Shown here piece by piece: positions 1 to 11,979 of a stretch of DNA of 64,000 nt (positions within the stretch are counted from its first letter, which is position 1; each line of letters opens with the position of its first letter). The DNA is taken from positions 1 through 64,000 of the forward strand of contig NZ_JXDF01000001.1 in NCBI RefSeq assembly GCF_001308195.1. Direction: 5' to 3'. Under the pieces are notes generated by a model. The model had not been told where the DNA came from and ran no database searches. It worked only from the letters and a program-made list of their open reading frames with translations. Source of the stretch: Apilactobacillus kunkeei. GTDB taxonomy: Bacteria; Bacillota; Bacilli; Lactobacillales; Lactobacillaceae. The position numbers were made by a program, and so were the translations under genes.

Positions 1-1344
1 ATGGATAAAGACTCTTTATGGGAAGCAATCAGTGAAGCTTTTGAAAAAAATTACTCCACTACAACCTATTCAACATGGATTGCTACAGTTAAACCCATTA
101 GCTTAGTCGGAAATGAGCTAACGCTAGAACTTCCATCTCCTCTCCATCGTGATTATTGGGAAGATAAGTTAGAGGACTCTTTAGTAGAGTATTCATATCA
201 AATAACTAAAAGAGATATCGTTCCAAAATTTGTTTTAGAAGGAGATCTTAGGAGTTCTAATAGGAAAGATGATGCCGTTAAAGAGAATTCAGGCAGCGTA
301 AACAAAAATGAATTCTTACAAAACAGCCATCTAAATCCTAACTATACATTTGAATCCTTCGTTATCGGTAAAGGTAACCAAATGGCGCATGCAGCGGCGC
401 TAGTTGTTTCCGAAGATCCAGGAAAAATGTATAACCCACTTCTTTTGTACGGAGGTGTCGGTTTAGGAAAAACCCACTTGATGCATGCAATTGGTAACAA
501 AATCTTAGAAGACAATCCAACTGCAAACATTATGTATGTAACTAGTGAGTCATTCACCAACGATTTCATTAATGCGATTCAAAATAATGAAACCGAAGCA
601 TTCAGACAAGAATACAGAAACGTTGATGCACTGCTAGTTGATGATGTTCAGTTCTTCGCTGATAAGGACGGAACTCAAGAAGAATTCTTCCATACTTTCA
701 ATGATTTGTATGAAAATAAAAAACAAATTGTTTTAACTTCTGATCGTTTACCAAAGGAAATTGCCAAGTTGCAAGATCGTTTGGTTTCTCGATTCGCCTG
801 GGGACTTCCGGTAGATATTACCCCTCCAGACCTAGAAACAAGAATTGCTATCTTGCGTGCGAAAGCAGAAGCAGACGGGATTCAAGTTCCCCCAGATACG
901 CTTAATTACATAGCTGGTCAATTTGATTCAAACGTTCGTGAACTAGAAGGTGCACTATCTCGTGTACATGCATTTGCTAACTTCAAAAAGGTTCCAATTA
1001 CAACTGACTTAGTTTCAGAAGCCCTACGTGGCCTTAACAATGGTGATTCCAAACCTGAAATTACGGTTGAAAACATCATTAAATCAGTTTCAAATTACTA
1101 CAACGTTTCTATAGACGATTTAAAAGGGAAAAAACGCGTTAAAACAATCGTCATCCCTCGTCAGATAGCGATGTATTTAAGCCGTACCTTAACTAATAGT
1201 TCTCTTCCAAAGATTGGTAACGCCTTTGGCGGTAAGGATCATACAACTGTTATCCATGCTTACGATAAAATAGCCGATGCAGTTCAATCTGATTCAACAA
1301 TCAAAGAACAAATCCAAGAACTAAAGGAAACATTAGAGAGATAA
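1..1344 (+). CDS. dnaA: Chromosomal replication initiator DnaA
   Basis: DnaA binds DnaA boxes at oriC, melts the origin with ATP and loads the helicase DnaB. The 447-residue length is normal. Domain I lies in roughly residues 1-85, followed by a poorly conserved linker. The AAA+ core has Walker A GGVGLGKT at 151-158 and Walker B LLVDDVQF at 211-218. The C-terminal DNA-binding domain carries the DnaA signature GGKDHTTVIHAYDKI at 410-424. The window begins at its ATG, so its promoter and ribosome site are not visible. It is followed by oriC and dnaN, the usual Firmicutes order. Confidence 0.99.
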   Translation: MDKDSLWEAISEAFEKNYSTTTYSTWIATVKPISLVGNELTLELPSPLHRDYWEDKLEDSLVEYSYQITKRDIVPKFVLEGDLRSSNRKDDAVKENSGSVNKNEFLQNSHLNPNYTFESFVIGKGNQMAHAAALVVSEDPGKMYNPLLLYGGVGLGKTHLMHAIGNKILEDNPTANIMYVTSESFTNDFINAIQNNETEAFRQEYRNVDALLVDDVQFFADKDGTQEEFFHTFNDLYENKKQIVLTSDRLPKEIAKLQDRLVSRFAWGLPVDITPPDLETRIAILRAKAEADGIQVPPDTLNYIAGQFDSNVRELEGALSRVHAFANFKKVPITTDLVSEALRGLNNGDSKPEITVENIIKSVSNYYNVSIDDLKGKKRVKTIVIPRQIAMYLSRTLTNSSLPKIGNAFGGKDHTTVIHAYDKIADAVQSDSTIKEQIQELKETLER

Positions 1345-1510
1345 GGGTGTGGAAAAACGTGGTAAGTTATCCACAGGTTATCCACATGTGCAAAACTTTG
1401 TGTCCGTAAGAGTAAATCGAGTTTTCCACAGTATACACAAGCCCTACTACTACTGTTTTAACTATATATATTAATTAATATTAAATACTACATGCGAGGA
1501 GACTTTCAAA
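1345..1510 (+). other. oriC: Replication origin oriC (dnaA-dnaN intergenic): DnaA boxes, DnaA-trio, AT-rich unwinding element
   Basis: Two perfect DnaA boxes TTATCCACA lie at 1367-1375 and 1378-1386. One-mismatch boxes lie at 1422-1430 (TTTTCCACA) and, reversed, at 1348-1356 (TGTGGAAAA). After a short GC patch (1440-1444) comes CTACTACTACTG at 1444-1455, which matches the DnaA-trio element of the bacterial basal unwinding system. It leads straight into a nearly pure A/T stretch at 1456-1492. The order box, GC patch, trio, AT-rich segment is the one known from Bacillus subtilis. The dnaN ribosome site (AGGAG, 1497-1501) lies at the right edge. A possible second box cluster upstream of dnaA is outside the window. 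Confidence 0.93.
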
Positions 1511-2647
1511 ATGAAATTTTCAATCAAACGATCAGCATTCATTCAAGGAATAAACATGGTTTCAAGAGCAATTTCATCAAAAACCACTATTCCTATTTTG
1601 ACTGGTCTAAAGTTAAGTGCATCAAACGAAGGTTTGATCTTAACTGGTAGCAATGCTGATGTTTCTATCGAAACTGTTATTGACAGAAACGATGCAGATA
1701 ACGAACTAATCATCGAAGAAGAAGGTTCAATCGTTTTACCTGCTAGATTCTTCAGTGGAATCGTTAAGAAATTACCTAGCGATAAAATGACACTTTCCGT
1801 TGCAAATGGTTTCCAAACTGAAATCACTTCAGGAACTTCATCATTCACTATCAATGGTTTAGATGCTGCTGATTACCCTCACTTACCTGAAATCGAAAAC
1901 GATAACGAAATTTCATTATCAGGTGACGTGTTTAAGGAAATCATTAACCAAACTGTTATCGCCGTATCAAACCAAGAAAGTCGCCCTATCCTAACTGGTG
2001 TTCACTTTGTGCTAAAAGACGGTACTCTATTTGCTGTCGCAACTGATTCACACCGTCTAAGTCAACGTAAAGTTGCCCTACCAGATAACCAAGGCGAATA
2101 CGACGTTATCATTCCTGGTAGCAGTCTTTCAGAACTATCAAAGATGATTTCAGACGATACTGAAAACGTTAAGATGAAGATCACCGAAAACCAAGTTCTA
2201 TTCACTATTGGTAACACTTACTTCTACTCAAGACTTCTTGAAGGAACATACCCTGATACTTCTAGATTGATTCCAAAAGATTCAGAAACTAACGTTCAAT
2301 TCGATGCCTACGAACTACTTGGTGCGATTGAAAGAGCTTCTCTTCTATCTCACGAATCAAGAAACAACGTTGTTAAGCTAACTATCAAGGCAAATGTTAA
2401 ACAAGTAACCATCTCTGGTAACTCTCCAGACGTTGGTAACGTTGAAGAAGAAGTTGAAAGCAAGGAAGTTGCCGGAAATGACTTAGAAATTTCCTTTAAC
2501 CCTGATTACATGAAGGACGCCCTACGTGCATTTGGACACTCAATGATCAATGTGTCATTCACATCATCACTACGTCCATTCACCCTTGTTCCTTCTGAAG
2601 ATGCTGAAAACTTCATCGAATTAATCACCCCAGTACGTACTTTCTAG
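1511..2647 (+). CDS. dnaN: DNA polymerase III beta subunit (sliding clamp)
   Basis: The ring-shaped clamp holds the replicative polymerase on DNA and recruits other replication and repair proteins. The 378-residue length is standard and the three-domain clamp fold is recognisable. The start MKFSIKRSAFIQ and the C-terminal motif TLVPSEDAENFIELITPVRTF-like ending fit the family. ATG is preceded by GAGGAG about 8 bases upstream. It may be read from the dnaA promoter through oriC and ends at a terminator at 2670-2708. Confidence 0.98.
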   Translation: MKFSIKRSAFIQGINMVSRAISSKTTIPILTGLKLSASNEGLILTGSNADVSIETVIDRNDADNELIIEEEGSIVLPARFFSGIVKKLPSDKMTLSVANGFQTEITSGTSSFTINGLDAADYPHLPEIENDNEISLSGDVFKEIINQTVIAVSNQESRPILTGVHFVLKDGTLFAVATDSHRLSQRKVALPDNQGEYDVIIPGSSLSELSKMISDDTENVKMKITENQVLFTIGNTYFYSRLLEGTYPDTSRLIPKDSETNVQFDAYELLGAIERASLLSHESRNNVVKLTIKANVKQVTISGNSPDVGNVEEEVESKEVAGNDLEISFNPDYMKDALRAFGHSMINVSFTSSLRPFTLVPSEDAENFIELITPVRTF

Positions 2648-2669
2648 GGATTTTAATAATTCATCTAAT

Positions 2670-2708
2670 AAAACGCGAGCCCCGTCTAATAAAGGGTCGC
2701 GTTTTTTT
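2670..2708 (+). terminator. Rho-independent terminator after dnaN
   Basis: The arms AAAACGCGAGCCC and GGGTCGCGTTTT flank a short loop and are followed by a run of T. It separates dnaN from pepQ. Confidence 0.85.
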
Positions 2709-2778
2709 AATTTACGAATTAATAATTGTTTGAAATTTTGTAATTTTAGTCTAAGATATATTAAAAGGAGGGGTTTGC

Positions 2779-3873
2779 ATGTCTAAGATAAAGTCAATCC
2801 AGGACTGGACCTACAACAATGGATTAGATTTCACATACCTAAGTGATCCGAAAACAATTCAATACTTAACTGGGTTTTACAGTGATCCGGTAGAGAGGGT
2901 ATTAGCATTAATCGTATTTCCTGAAAAGGATCCGTTTATGTTTGCACCCGCATTGGAAGTAGAAGCAATTAAAGATACTGGTTTTCCATATGATGTTTAT
3001 GGATACTTAGATCATGAAAATCCATGGCAAAAGATTGCTGCTCATGTCCAACAAAGAGTGGCAACGCCAAAATCAGCAGGAATTGAAAAAGAAAGCTTAA
3101 CAGTTGCACGTCTAGAAAATTTACACAGAGAGTTGCAAGATGTAACTTTTGAAACTGACGTCACTGATTACTTGAACACAATGCGTTTGATTAAGACTCC
3201 AGACGAAATCGAAAAGTTGAAGGAAGCGGGTAAAGAAGCCGACTTTGCTTTCGAAAAAGGTTTCGCAGCATTAAAAGCAGGGAAGTCAGAAAAATCAGTC
3301 GTTGCTGAATTGGAATACGCACTAAAACAAAAGGGTGTCATGGAAATGAGTTTTGATACCTTAGTTCAAGCAGGGGCGCATGCTGCTGAACCACACGGTG
3401 CAACCTCCGATAATTTAGTAAAAGAAAATGAAATGGTGCTATTTGATCTAGGAACAGTGCATGATGGATACATCTCAGATGCCACCAGAACTGTTGCCGT
3501 TGGTGAAATTAGCGACAAACAAAAAGAAATTTACGATGTCTGTCTAGAAGCTCAATTAGCTGCGATGGATTTCGTTAAACCAGGTGTAACAGCTGAAGAA
3601 GTCGATAAGGTCGCAAGAGACATTATCGAAAAGGCGGGATATGGTAAATACTTCATTCACCGTCTAGGCCATGGAATGGGGATGTCTGAACACGAATTCC
3701 CATCAATCATGGAAGGAAACAAGATGGTATTGAAACCAGGAATGTGTTTCTCAATCGAACCTGGAATTTATGTCCCAGGATTCGCTGGTGTCCGTATCGA
3801 AGATTGCGTTTACGTAACCGAAGATGGATGCGAACCATTTACCCATACACCTAAAGAAATTAAATATTTATAA
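2779..3873 (+). CDS. pepQ: Xaa-Pro dipeptidase PepQ (M24 metallopeptidase)
   Basis: PepQ is a cytoplasmic dipeptidase that cleaves X-Pro dipeptides during peptide nutrition. The 364 residues consist of an N-terminal creatinase-like domain (about 1-130) and the pita-bread catalytic domain. The five metal ligands are visible: D223 (LFDLG), D234 (YISDATRT), H298 (HRLGHGMG), E327 (SIEPGIY) and E341 (RIEDC). Overall similarity to lactobacillar PepQ is strong from memory. ATG follows AGGAGGGG closely. It is a single-gene unit between two terminators, inserted between dnaN and yaaA, which are adjacent in many relatives. Confidence 0.93.
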   Translation: MSKIKSIQDWTYNNGLDFTYLSDPKTIQYLTGFYSDPVERVLALIVFPEKDPFMFAPALEVEAIKDTGFPYDVYGYLDHENPWQKIAAHVQQRVATPKSAGIEKESLTVARLENLHRELQDVTFETDVTDYLNTMRLIKTPDEIEKLKEAGKEADFAFEKGFAALKAGKSEKSVVAELEYALKQKGVMEMSFDTLVQAGAHAAEPHGATSDNLVKENEMVLFDLGTVHDGYISDATRTVAVGEISDKQKEIYDVCLEAQLAAMDFVKPGVTAEEVDKVARDIIEKAGYGKYFIHRLGHGMGMSEHEFPSIMEGNKMVLKPGMCFSIEPGIYVPGFAGVRIEDCVYVTEDGCEPFTHTPKEIKYL

Positions 3874-3877
3874 AATA

Positions 3878-3914
3878 AGACCCCTTAGAAAGTTATCTAA
3901 GGGGTTCTTTTTGC
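3878..3914 (+). terminator. Rho-independent terminator after pepQ
   Basis: GACCCCTTAGA pairs with TCTAAGGGGTTC across a 6-base loop, followed by TTTTT. Confidence 0.85.
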
Positions 3915-4075
3915 GTTTAAAGTGATTTTTTAAGGATATGAGCGATTTTGGCATGGATTTAACAAACTAGTAAGCACTTTTATATAATTGCTTAGAAAGG
4001 CTAAAATCAGCTTATAAACTATACTTTTGACGTCCAAAAGGGTATAATAGTACATAGGAAAAGGTGGGTGAAGTT

Positions 4076-4294
4076 TTGAAAAAGAATGTTTTCATCGATA
4101 CCGAATATATAACATTAGGTCAGTTGTTGAAGGAAGAAGATATCGTATCTTCCGGTGGTCAAGCTAAGTGGTATTTGAAGGACCATGCAGTGAAACTAAA
4201 CGACGAACCTGAAGATCGTCGTGGTAAGAAATTATACGACGGGGATAACGTTGAAGTTATTGATGTTGGTTTGTTTTTTATTCGCAAAAAGTAG
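4076..4294 (+). CDS. yaaA: S4-domain RNA-binding protein YaaA
   Basis: This 72-residue single S4-domain protein sits between dnaN and recF in most Firmicutes; its RNA target is not well defined. The sequence FIDTEYITLGQLLK, then GGQAKWYL and NDEPEDRRGKKLY, matches the family nearly end to end. I choose TTG at 4076: AAGGTGG (4061-4067) lies 8 bases upstream, and the resulting length equals that of known homologues. The GTG at 4064 lies inside that ribosome site and would add four unsupported residues. A -10-like TATAAT is at 4043-4048, without a convincing -35. It is followed 9 bases later by recF. Confidence 0.93.
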   Translation: MKKNVFIDTEYITLGQLLKEEDIVSSGGQAKWYLKDHAVKLNDEPEDRRGKKLYDGDNVEVIDVGLFFIRKK

Positions 4295-4303
4295 GCTTTA
4301 TTT

Positions 4304-5419
4304 ATGAAATTAAGAGAACTCAAATTACGTAATTTTCGTAATTATAGCGATGTAGAGGTGCAGTTCTCACCTTCAATTAACGTCTTGTTGGGTAACAATG
4401 CCCAAGGAAAGACCAACATGCTAGAAGCAATCTATGTTTTGGCATTAACGCGTAGTCATCGTACTAATAACAATCGCGACTTGATTAATTGGGAAAATGA
4501 AAATGCGCAGGTCTATGGCGAGGTTGAAAAAGAACTAGGCACCACCAAATTGGAAATCGATTTGGGAAAGAAAGGCAAACGTGCAAAAGTAAATCAACTC
4601 GAACAGGCTAAACTATCCTCCTATGTGGGTGAACTAAACGTGATTTTGTTTGCTCCGGAGGACTTATCCATCGTTAAGGGAGCTCCAACGGTTCGCCGTC
4701 GCTTCATGGACATGGAATTTGGTCAAATGAGCAGTCAGTATTTATACAATAATTCTCAATACAGAAAGATTCTAAAACAACGAAATAATTACCTAAAGCA
4801 GCTTCAGCTAAAAGAGGCTTCGGATAAGCTTTATCTAGATGTCTTATCAGATCAATTAGCTGCTTATGGTGCCAAGTTAATTTTTCAACGTTTGGAATTA
4901 TTGAAGAAGTTGCAGGGATGGGCAGCAAATATCCATGCCGAAATTTCTCAAGGCAAAGAAGAATTGAAGTTTAAATATGTTTGCGCATTAAAGAAAAAAC
5001 AGCAGACCAATGAAAATGACATTTACACCGGTCTAAAGGAATTGTTTGACGAAAACAAGGACAAAGAAATTAGACAGGGTAATACGTTATATGGTCCGCA
5101 TCGTGATGATTTACAGTTTATTATCAACGGAAAAGATGTTTCAACGTTCGGCTCACAGGGCCAACAAAGAACATCCGCACTTTCGGTTAAGTTAGCCGAA
5201 ATTGATTTGATGAAGGAAGAAACGAACGAATATCCAATCCTATTGTTGGATGATGTTTTATCCGAGTTAGACGATAATCGTCAGACTCATTTACTAAAGT
5301 CAATTCAAGATAAAGTGCAAACGTTTTTGACGACTACGAGTCTAAGCGGAATTGCTCGCGACTTAATATCTGATCCGAAGGTGTTCAATATTTCAAGTGG
5401 GCAAGTCGTAGAAGAATAG
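4304..5419 (+). CDS. recF: DNA replication and repair protein RecF
   Basis: RecF is an SMC-like ATPase that binds gapped DNA and helps RecO/RecR load RecA. The 371-residue length is normal. Walker A GNNAQGKT is at 30-37, the ABC-type signature SQGQQR at 284-289 and Walker B PILLLDDV at 311-318. It lies 9 bases downstream of yaaA and 23 bases upstream of gyrB, so yaaA-recF-gyrB-gyrA is probably one transcription unit. Confidence 0.97.
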   Translation: MKLRELKLRNFRNYSDVEVQFSPSINVLLGNNAQGKTNMLEAIYVLALTRSHRTNNNRDLINWENENAQVYGEVEKELGTTKLEIDLGKKGKRAKVNQLEQAKLSSYVGELNVILFAPEDLSIVKGAPTVRRRFMDMEFGQMSSQYLYNNSQYRKILKQRNNYLKQLQLKEASDKLYLDVLSDQLAAYGAKLIFQRLELLKKLQGWAANIHAEISQGKEELKFKYVCALKKKQQTNENDIYTGLKELFDENKDKEIRQGNTLYGPHRDDLQFIINGKDVSTFGSQGQQRTSALSVKLAEIDLMKEETNEYPILLLDDVLSELDDNRQTHLLKSIQDKVQTFLTTTSLSGIARDLISDPKVFNISSGQVVEE

Positions 5420-5424
5420 TCTGA

Positions 5425-7389
<1,965 letters not shown>

Positions 7390-7395
7390 CATGGA

Positions 7396-7411
7396 TGTTT
7401 CATGTGAAACA
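7396..7411. other. parS: parS-like centromere site (copy 1)
   Basis: TGTTTCATGTGAAACA differs from the Firmicutes ParB site consensus TGTTNCACGTGAAACA at one central base. It is the exact reverse complement of the site at 29650-29665. It lies in the gyrB-gyrA gap close to oriC, where parS sites cluster. ParB itself is not in the window, so binding is inferred. Confidence 0.72.
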
Positions 7412-7447
7412 TTTTAATGTAACGACCATGAATTGGAGGTAAAAACA

Positions 7448-9985
7448 TTGGCCAATAATGAAGATTTATCAAGCCATCGTATTGAAAACGTTGACTTATC
7501 TGAAAAAATGAAAACATCATTCTTGGACTACGCAATGAGTGTTATCGTTGCGCGTGCCCTTCCTGATGTTCGAGACGGAATGAAACCAGTTCACAGAAGA
7601 ATCCTATACGATATGCGTGAACTTGGTTTAACTCCTGACAAACCATTCCGTAAGTCTGCCAGAATCGTAGGGGATACTCTTGGTAAGTATCACCCCCATG
7701 GTGATGCTGCAGTTTATGGATCAATGGTTAGAATGGCCCAAACATTTAGTTACAGATATCCATTGGTTAATGGACATGGTAACTTCGGTTCTGTCGATGG
7801 TGATGGTGCCGCTGCCATGCGTTATACCGAAGCAAAACTAAGTAAAATTGGGATGGAAATGCTAAGAGACATCAATAAGGATACTGTCGATTTCCAAGAT
7901 AACTTCGATGGTAGTGAAAGAGAACCAGAAGTGTTACCTTCTCGTTTCCCTAACCTACTTGTTAATGGTGCTTCCGGAATTGCCGTTGGGATGGCTACAA
8001 ACATTCCTCCTCACAATTTAAGCGAAGTAATCTCAGCAATTCATATCTTAATGAACAATCCAGAAGCTACTACTGCTGACTTGATGGAAGCATTACCTGG
8101 ACCTGATTTCCCAACCGGTGGGGTCGTTTTAGGTAAGTCTGGAATTAGAAGAGCTTACGAATCTGGTAAGGGTAGCATCGTGCTACGTGCTAAGACTGAA
8201 ATTGAAGAACAAAAGAGTGGTAAGCAACGCATTATCGCTACTGAAATTCCATACATGGTTAACAAGGCGAAGTTAATCGAACACATCGCTAACCTTGTTC
8301 GTGACAAACGACTAGATGGGATTACAGATATCAATGATGAATCTGACCGTGATGGTATGAGAATCGTGATTGATGTTAGACGTGATGCATCTGCTCAAGT
8401 CGTTCTAAACAACCTATATAAGCTAACATTAATGCAAACTAGCTTTAGTTTTAACATGCTAGCTATCGTTGAAGGTACTCCAAAGATTTTAAGTTTGAAA
8501 GAAATCTTAAATGAATACTTGGAACACCAAGTTAACGTTATCAAACGTCGTACTGAATACGAATTAGCCAAAGCTGAAAACCGTGCGCACATCTTAGCCG
8601 GTTTAATCGTTGCTTTGGATAACATTGACCGTGTTATTACAATCATCCGTGAATCACAAACCTCAGCAATCGCTAAGGATCAATTAATGAGTGAATTCTC
8701 ACTAACCGATAAGCAAGCCCAAGCTATCTTGGACATGCGTCTTGTTCGTTTGACTGGTTTGGAACGCGACAAGATTGTTAGCGAACATGCCGAACTATTA
8801 AAAGACATCGAACGTTACAAGGAAATTCTAGGTAGTCGTGAAAAGATTAATGAATTAATCTATCAAGAATTACTAGAAATCCAAGAAAAATACGGTGACG
8901 AAAGAAAGACTGAACTACGTGTTGGTGAAGTTCTAAGTATCGAAGACGAAGATTTAATCGCTGAAGAAGATATCATGATTACATTGACTCACAACGGTTA
9001 CATCAAACGTACTGCTACTTCCGAATTCAAGAGCCAAAACCGTGGTGGTCGTGGTGTGCAAGGAATGGGTGTCCACGATGATGACTTCATCGAACACTTA
9101 CTAGCAACTACTACTCACCATTCATTACTATTCTTTACCAACCTAGGTAAGGTTTACAGAATGAAGGGTTACGAAATCCCTGAATACGGTCGTTCCGCTA
9201 AGGGAATTCCAATCATCAACCTATTAGGAATTGATACAGATGAAAAGATTCAAGCTGTTATTCCAGTTGACGATAACGAAAGTAACGACGGCAAGTTCTT
9301 ATTCTTCACAACCCTAAAGGGAACTGTAAAACGTACACCAATCGATGAATTCCAAAACATCAGAAGTAATGGTCTAAAGGCTATTCACTTGAAGGATGAA
9401 GACGAATTGATGCGTGTATCAACAGTATCTGAAGACCAAAACATTATTATTGGTACTCACTTAGGTTACTGTGTCAGCTTCAAGGTTTCAGACGTTCGTT
9501 CAATGGGACGTTCTGCTACCGGGGTTCGTGGTATCCGTCTAAGAGAAAATGATTACGTAGTTGGTGGGGATGTATTAGATCCAAACGACAATGTCTTCGT
9601 TATCTCTGAAAATGGTTACGGTAAGCAAACTCCTGCTTCCGAATACCAAATCAAAGGCCGTGGTGGTAAGGGTATCAAGACAGTTAACGTGACTGAAAAG
9701 AACGGTCCATTAGCTGGATTGACTACTGTTGCCGGTGATGAAGATATCATGCTTGTTACTGACAAGGGTGTTATGATTAGATTTAGTATTTCTGACGTTT
9801 CACAAACCGGTCGTGCTACTCTAGGGGTTCATTTAATCAAGATTGATGAAGATTCTAGAGTATCAACTGTTGCCCGTGTTCAAAAAGAAGACGAAACAGA
9901 AGATGATGCTGAAGAAAAAACCGCTGAAGTAAGTTCTGACAATGCAGAATCAACTGACGAAGCAAATAACAACGACGAAGAATAA
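7448..9985 (+). CDS. gyrA: DNA gyrase subunit A
   Basis: GyrA is the cleavage-religation subunit of gyrase. TTG at 7448 is chosen because TTGGAGGT (7433-7440) is its ribosome site; a start at TTG 7433 would lie inside that site. The 845 residues include the winged-helix/tower domain with catalytic Tyr126 (AAMRYTE), then the C-terminal beta-pinwheel with its GRGGRG-type box (NRGGRGVQG), and an acidic tail of about 35 residues. At the quinolone-binding positions the usual Ser and Asp/Glu (Ser83 and Asp87 in E. coli) are Ala87 and Gly91. It shares the unit with gyrB and ends at a strong terminator. Confidence 0.98.
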   Translation: MANNEDLSSHRIENVDLSEKMKTSFLDYAMSVIVARALPDVRDGMKPVHRRILYDMRELGLTPDKPFRKSARIVGDTLGKYHPHGDAAVYGSMVRMAQTFSYRYPLVNGHGNFGSVDGDGAAAMRYTEAKLSKIGMEMLRDINKDTVDFQDNFDGSEREPEVLPSRFPNLLVNGASGIAVGMATNIPPHNLSEVISAIHILMNNPEATTADLMEALPGPDFPTGGVVLGKSGIRRAYESGKGSIVLRAKTEIEEQKSGKQRIIATEIPYMVNKAKLIEHIANLVRDKRLDGITDINDESDRDGMRIVIDVRRDASAQVVLNNLYKLTLMQTSFSFNMLAIVEGTPKILSLKEILNEYLEHQVNVIKRRTEYELAKAENRAHILAGLIVALDNIDRVITIIRESQTSAIAKDQLMSEFSLTDKQAQAILDMRLVRLTGLERDKIVSEHAELLKDIERYKEILGSREKINELIYQELLEIQEKYGDERKTELRVGEVLSIEDEDLIAEEDIMITLTHNGYIKRTATSEFKSQNRGGRGVQGMGVHDDDFIEHLLATTTHHSLLFFTNLGKVYRMKGYEIPEYGRSAKGIPIINLLGIDTDEKIQAVIPVDDNESNDGKFLFFTTLKGTVKRTPIDEFQNIRSNGLKAIHLKDEDELMRVSTVSEDQNIIIGTHLGYCVSFKVSDVRSMGRSATGVRGIRLRENDYVVGGDVLDPNDNVFVISENGYGKQTPASEYQIKGRGGKGIKTVNVTEKNGPLAGLTTVAGDEDIMLVTDKGVMIRFSISDVSQTGRATLGVHLIKIDEDSRVSTVARVQKEDETEDDAEEKTAEVSSDNAESTDEANNNDEE

Positions 9986-9994
9986 TCGTCAAAC

Positions 9995-10044
9995 AAAAAA
10001 AGCTTTCATGTAGGATATCAAAGTCCTATGATGAAAGCTTTTTT
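9995..10044 (+). terminator. Long Rho-independent terminator after gyrA
   Basis: AAAAAAGCTTTCAT pairs with ATGAAAGCTTTTTT, with an inner GTAGGA/TCCTAT extension. The hairpin has about 20 bp in total and is followed by T residues. Confidence 0.92.
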
Positions 10045-10112
10045 ATTGTGGTTGTTCACCAATAAATCTATAATTAGGCCTTAATACACTTTATAAAACG
10101 GGGGGTGAGCGA

Positions 10113-11402
10113 ATGGAAAAACAAAATCAACTAACGCAGAGCCAATCCAACCAACAAATTATTAAGTCACTGACGAGTAATGGGCTGGGGGCCTTTAGTT
10201 ATGGAATATTCCAGTACGGAATTAGTTTCATGCTATTGCATGCCACCCATTCTCCATTGAGCTTTGGGATGAACATTGCCGTCGGTCCCTTGATTAGTTT
10301 ATTGACGTTTATTCCGATTGGAAACTTCGTTGATACCCATAATCATAAGCGCATTATCTTTTGGGGTTATGTCTTAAGAATGATTGGTTTTCTTGCATTA
10401 GCATTAGCACTACCATTTTTCCACGGTGGATCATTATTGATTCCTGTCGCGATTTTTATTGCGATTGATTCTATCTTGGTGAACCTGAGAAACACAGCGT
10501 ACTCAGCATCAATTCGTCAATTAGTGAGAATGTCGGATGTCGCAAAACTGACTTCGCTCACCACCGCAGTTGCATCAGCTTCTAGAATATTATCGCCCGT
10601 CTTAGGGATTACGCTGTATGCCTTGATTAGTGTCGAGGGATTAATCGCTTTAGAAATCGCAGCGACGGTAGTAGCTATGTTAATTATGATGTCGCTTCAT
10701 TTCTACGAGGTTAAAGCGGAAAAACAAGAACGCGTATCGCAAAGACAACAGTTTAAACAAACTCTTCAATACGTTAAAAGACGGCCATTTATTCGAGACA
10801 GTATTGTGGCGGAAATCGTGGTTAACTTCTTCTACACGGCTGTTGTTACCGGGAGTCCATTCATCATCGTTAACCAATTAGGGTTGCCCAATTCGGTAGT
10901 AATTTGGACGGAAACCGGATACTCAATTGGTTATCTAACTGGTAGTTTGATTACCAGTCGATTAAGGCAACAAAATCACTTTGGAATTAAGATTATGTCG
11001 ACCATGATTTTGGTTGGAATCAGTCTAGTTGTCTTAGGATTCCTATTCACCGTTACCAAGAATCAAATGATTGTTTCGGTAATTGGGATGCTATTGTCAT
11101 TATTGATGGAATTATCCTTTGCCATCTTTGATTTGGCGATTGAAATTCGTCTTCAAAGTACCGTTGAACATAACATTTTGGGCAGGGTTAGTTCCACGCT
11201 TTACACGGTTGGATACGCCATTATGCCATTTGGAACCTTGGTATATACTTGGTTATATGACATGTTCCCAAATGGTAGTTTGATTATGATTATTAGCGGT
11301 GTGATTTTAATAGTCTATACCGTGTTTAGTATTTCTCAATTCATTAGAAACATTAAAAAAGATGATTTGTATGTAGAAGAGCATGCGGATCAGATTAATT
11401 AA
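10113..11402 (+). CDS. MFS transporter, MFS_3/macrolide-efflux-like
   Basis: A 429-residue protein with about 12 membrane helices and a central basic loop near residue 205 (KAEKQERVSQRQQFKQ). The N-terminal half has the loop motif GNFVDTHNHKRI, a variant of the MFS signature between helices 2 and 3. The pattern suits the MFS_3 group (EntS/MefA-like exporters); the substrate cannot be told. ATG is preceded by GGGGGGTGAG. The next gene begins 10 bases after the stop, so the two are probably cotranscribed. Confidence 0.8.
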   Translation: MEKQNQLTQSQSNQQIIKSLTSNGLGAFSYGIFQYGISFMLLHATHSPLSFGMNIAVGPLISLLTFIPIGNFVDTHNHKRIIFWGYVLRMIGFLALALALPFFHGGSLLIPVAIFIAIDSILVNLRNTAYSASIRQLVRMSDVAKLTSLTTAVASASRILSPVLGITLYALISVEGLIALEIAATVVAMLIMMSLHFYEVKAEKQERVSQRQQFKQTLQYVKRRPFIRDSIVAEIVVNFFYTAVVTGSPFIIVNQLGLPNSVVIWTETGYSIGYLTGSLITSRLRQQNHFGIKIMSTMILVGISLVVLGFLFTVTKNQMIVSVIGMLLSLLMELSFAIFDLAIEIRLQSTVEHNILGRVSSTLYTVGYAIMPFGTLVYTWLYDMFPNGSLIMIISGVILIVYTVFSISQFIRNIKKDDLYVEEHADQIN

Positions 11403-11412
11403 GGAGAATAAT

Positions 11413-11886
11413 ATGCGTTCAAAGAAACATCATTCACCAGAAACGATTAAACAAATTCATGATTTTTTTAAATACACGAAAATATCCGTGGTTAACATTA
11501 TCTTGTTGTCACTTTGCTATGATGTCTACGACTTCATTCGAAATTCTGGCAGGATGGATTTGGCAAATGTCTTATTTATATCAGCTACCAGTAGTATGGT
11601 TGTATTTTCGGCCGTTGCCTTTGATAAGGATGACTTCTTAAGTATGAGTAAAATTGTTATTTCAATTAGTTTCGTAGTCTATACAATCTCCTCAATTCTA
11701 TGGAGCTGGCTTTTTATTTATTTAGTCGGCAAGATAGATCAAATGATCTCATCAATTTATTTTGAACCGGTTATTCATTTTATCGTTAATTTTTTGAGAT
11801 ATACTTTTCCATCAATTTCCCTTCAAATGGTCTTTATATATATACTTTTTGTGGTTTATAAAATCATCATGCGTAAAGATGATTGA
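11413..11886 (+). CDS. Small integral membrane protein, unknown function
   Basis: I do not recognise this 157-residue protein. It has a basic N-terminus (MRSKKHHSPETIK) and four hydrophobic segments at roughly 25-45, 50-65, 85-110 and 125-150. The ATG at 11413 is chosen because AAGGAG (11401-11406) precedes it; a start at 11383 would overlap the transporter gene. It probably shares a transcript with that transporter and may be an accessory protein (inference). Confidence 0.65.
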   Translation: MRSKKHHSPETIKQIHDFFKYTKISVVNIILLSLCYDVYDFIRNSGRMDLANVLFISATSSMVVFSAVAFDKDDFLSMSKIVISISFVVYTISSILWSWLFIYLVGKIDQMISSIYFEPVIHFIVNFLRYTFPSISLQMVFIYILFVVYKIIMRKDD

Positions 11887-11979
11887 ACGTAAAGTATAAT
11901 AAATTAATAAATTCTTAATTAAAATTTTATTAAATTGGTGATAGAATTAAAACATATCAAGAATTGAGGGGATATTCTT

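Noticed and set aside
4064-4075. GTG at 4064 as yaaA start
   Set aside because: It lies within the AAGGTGG that serves TTG 4076; family length supports the later start.
7433-7447. TTG at 7433 as gyrA start
   Set aside because: It lies inside the GGAGG ribosome site of the TTG at 7448.
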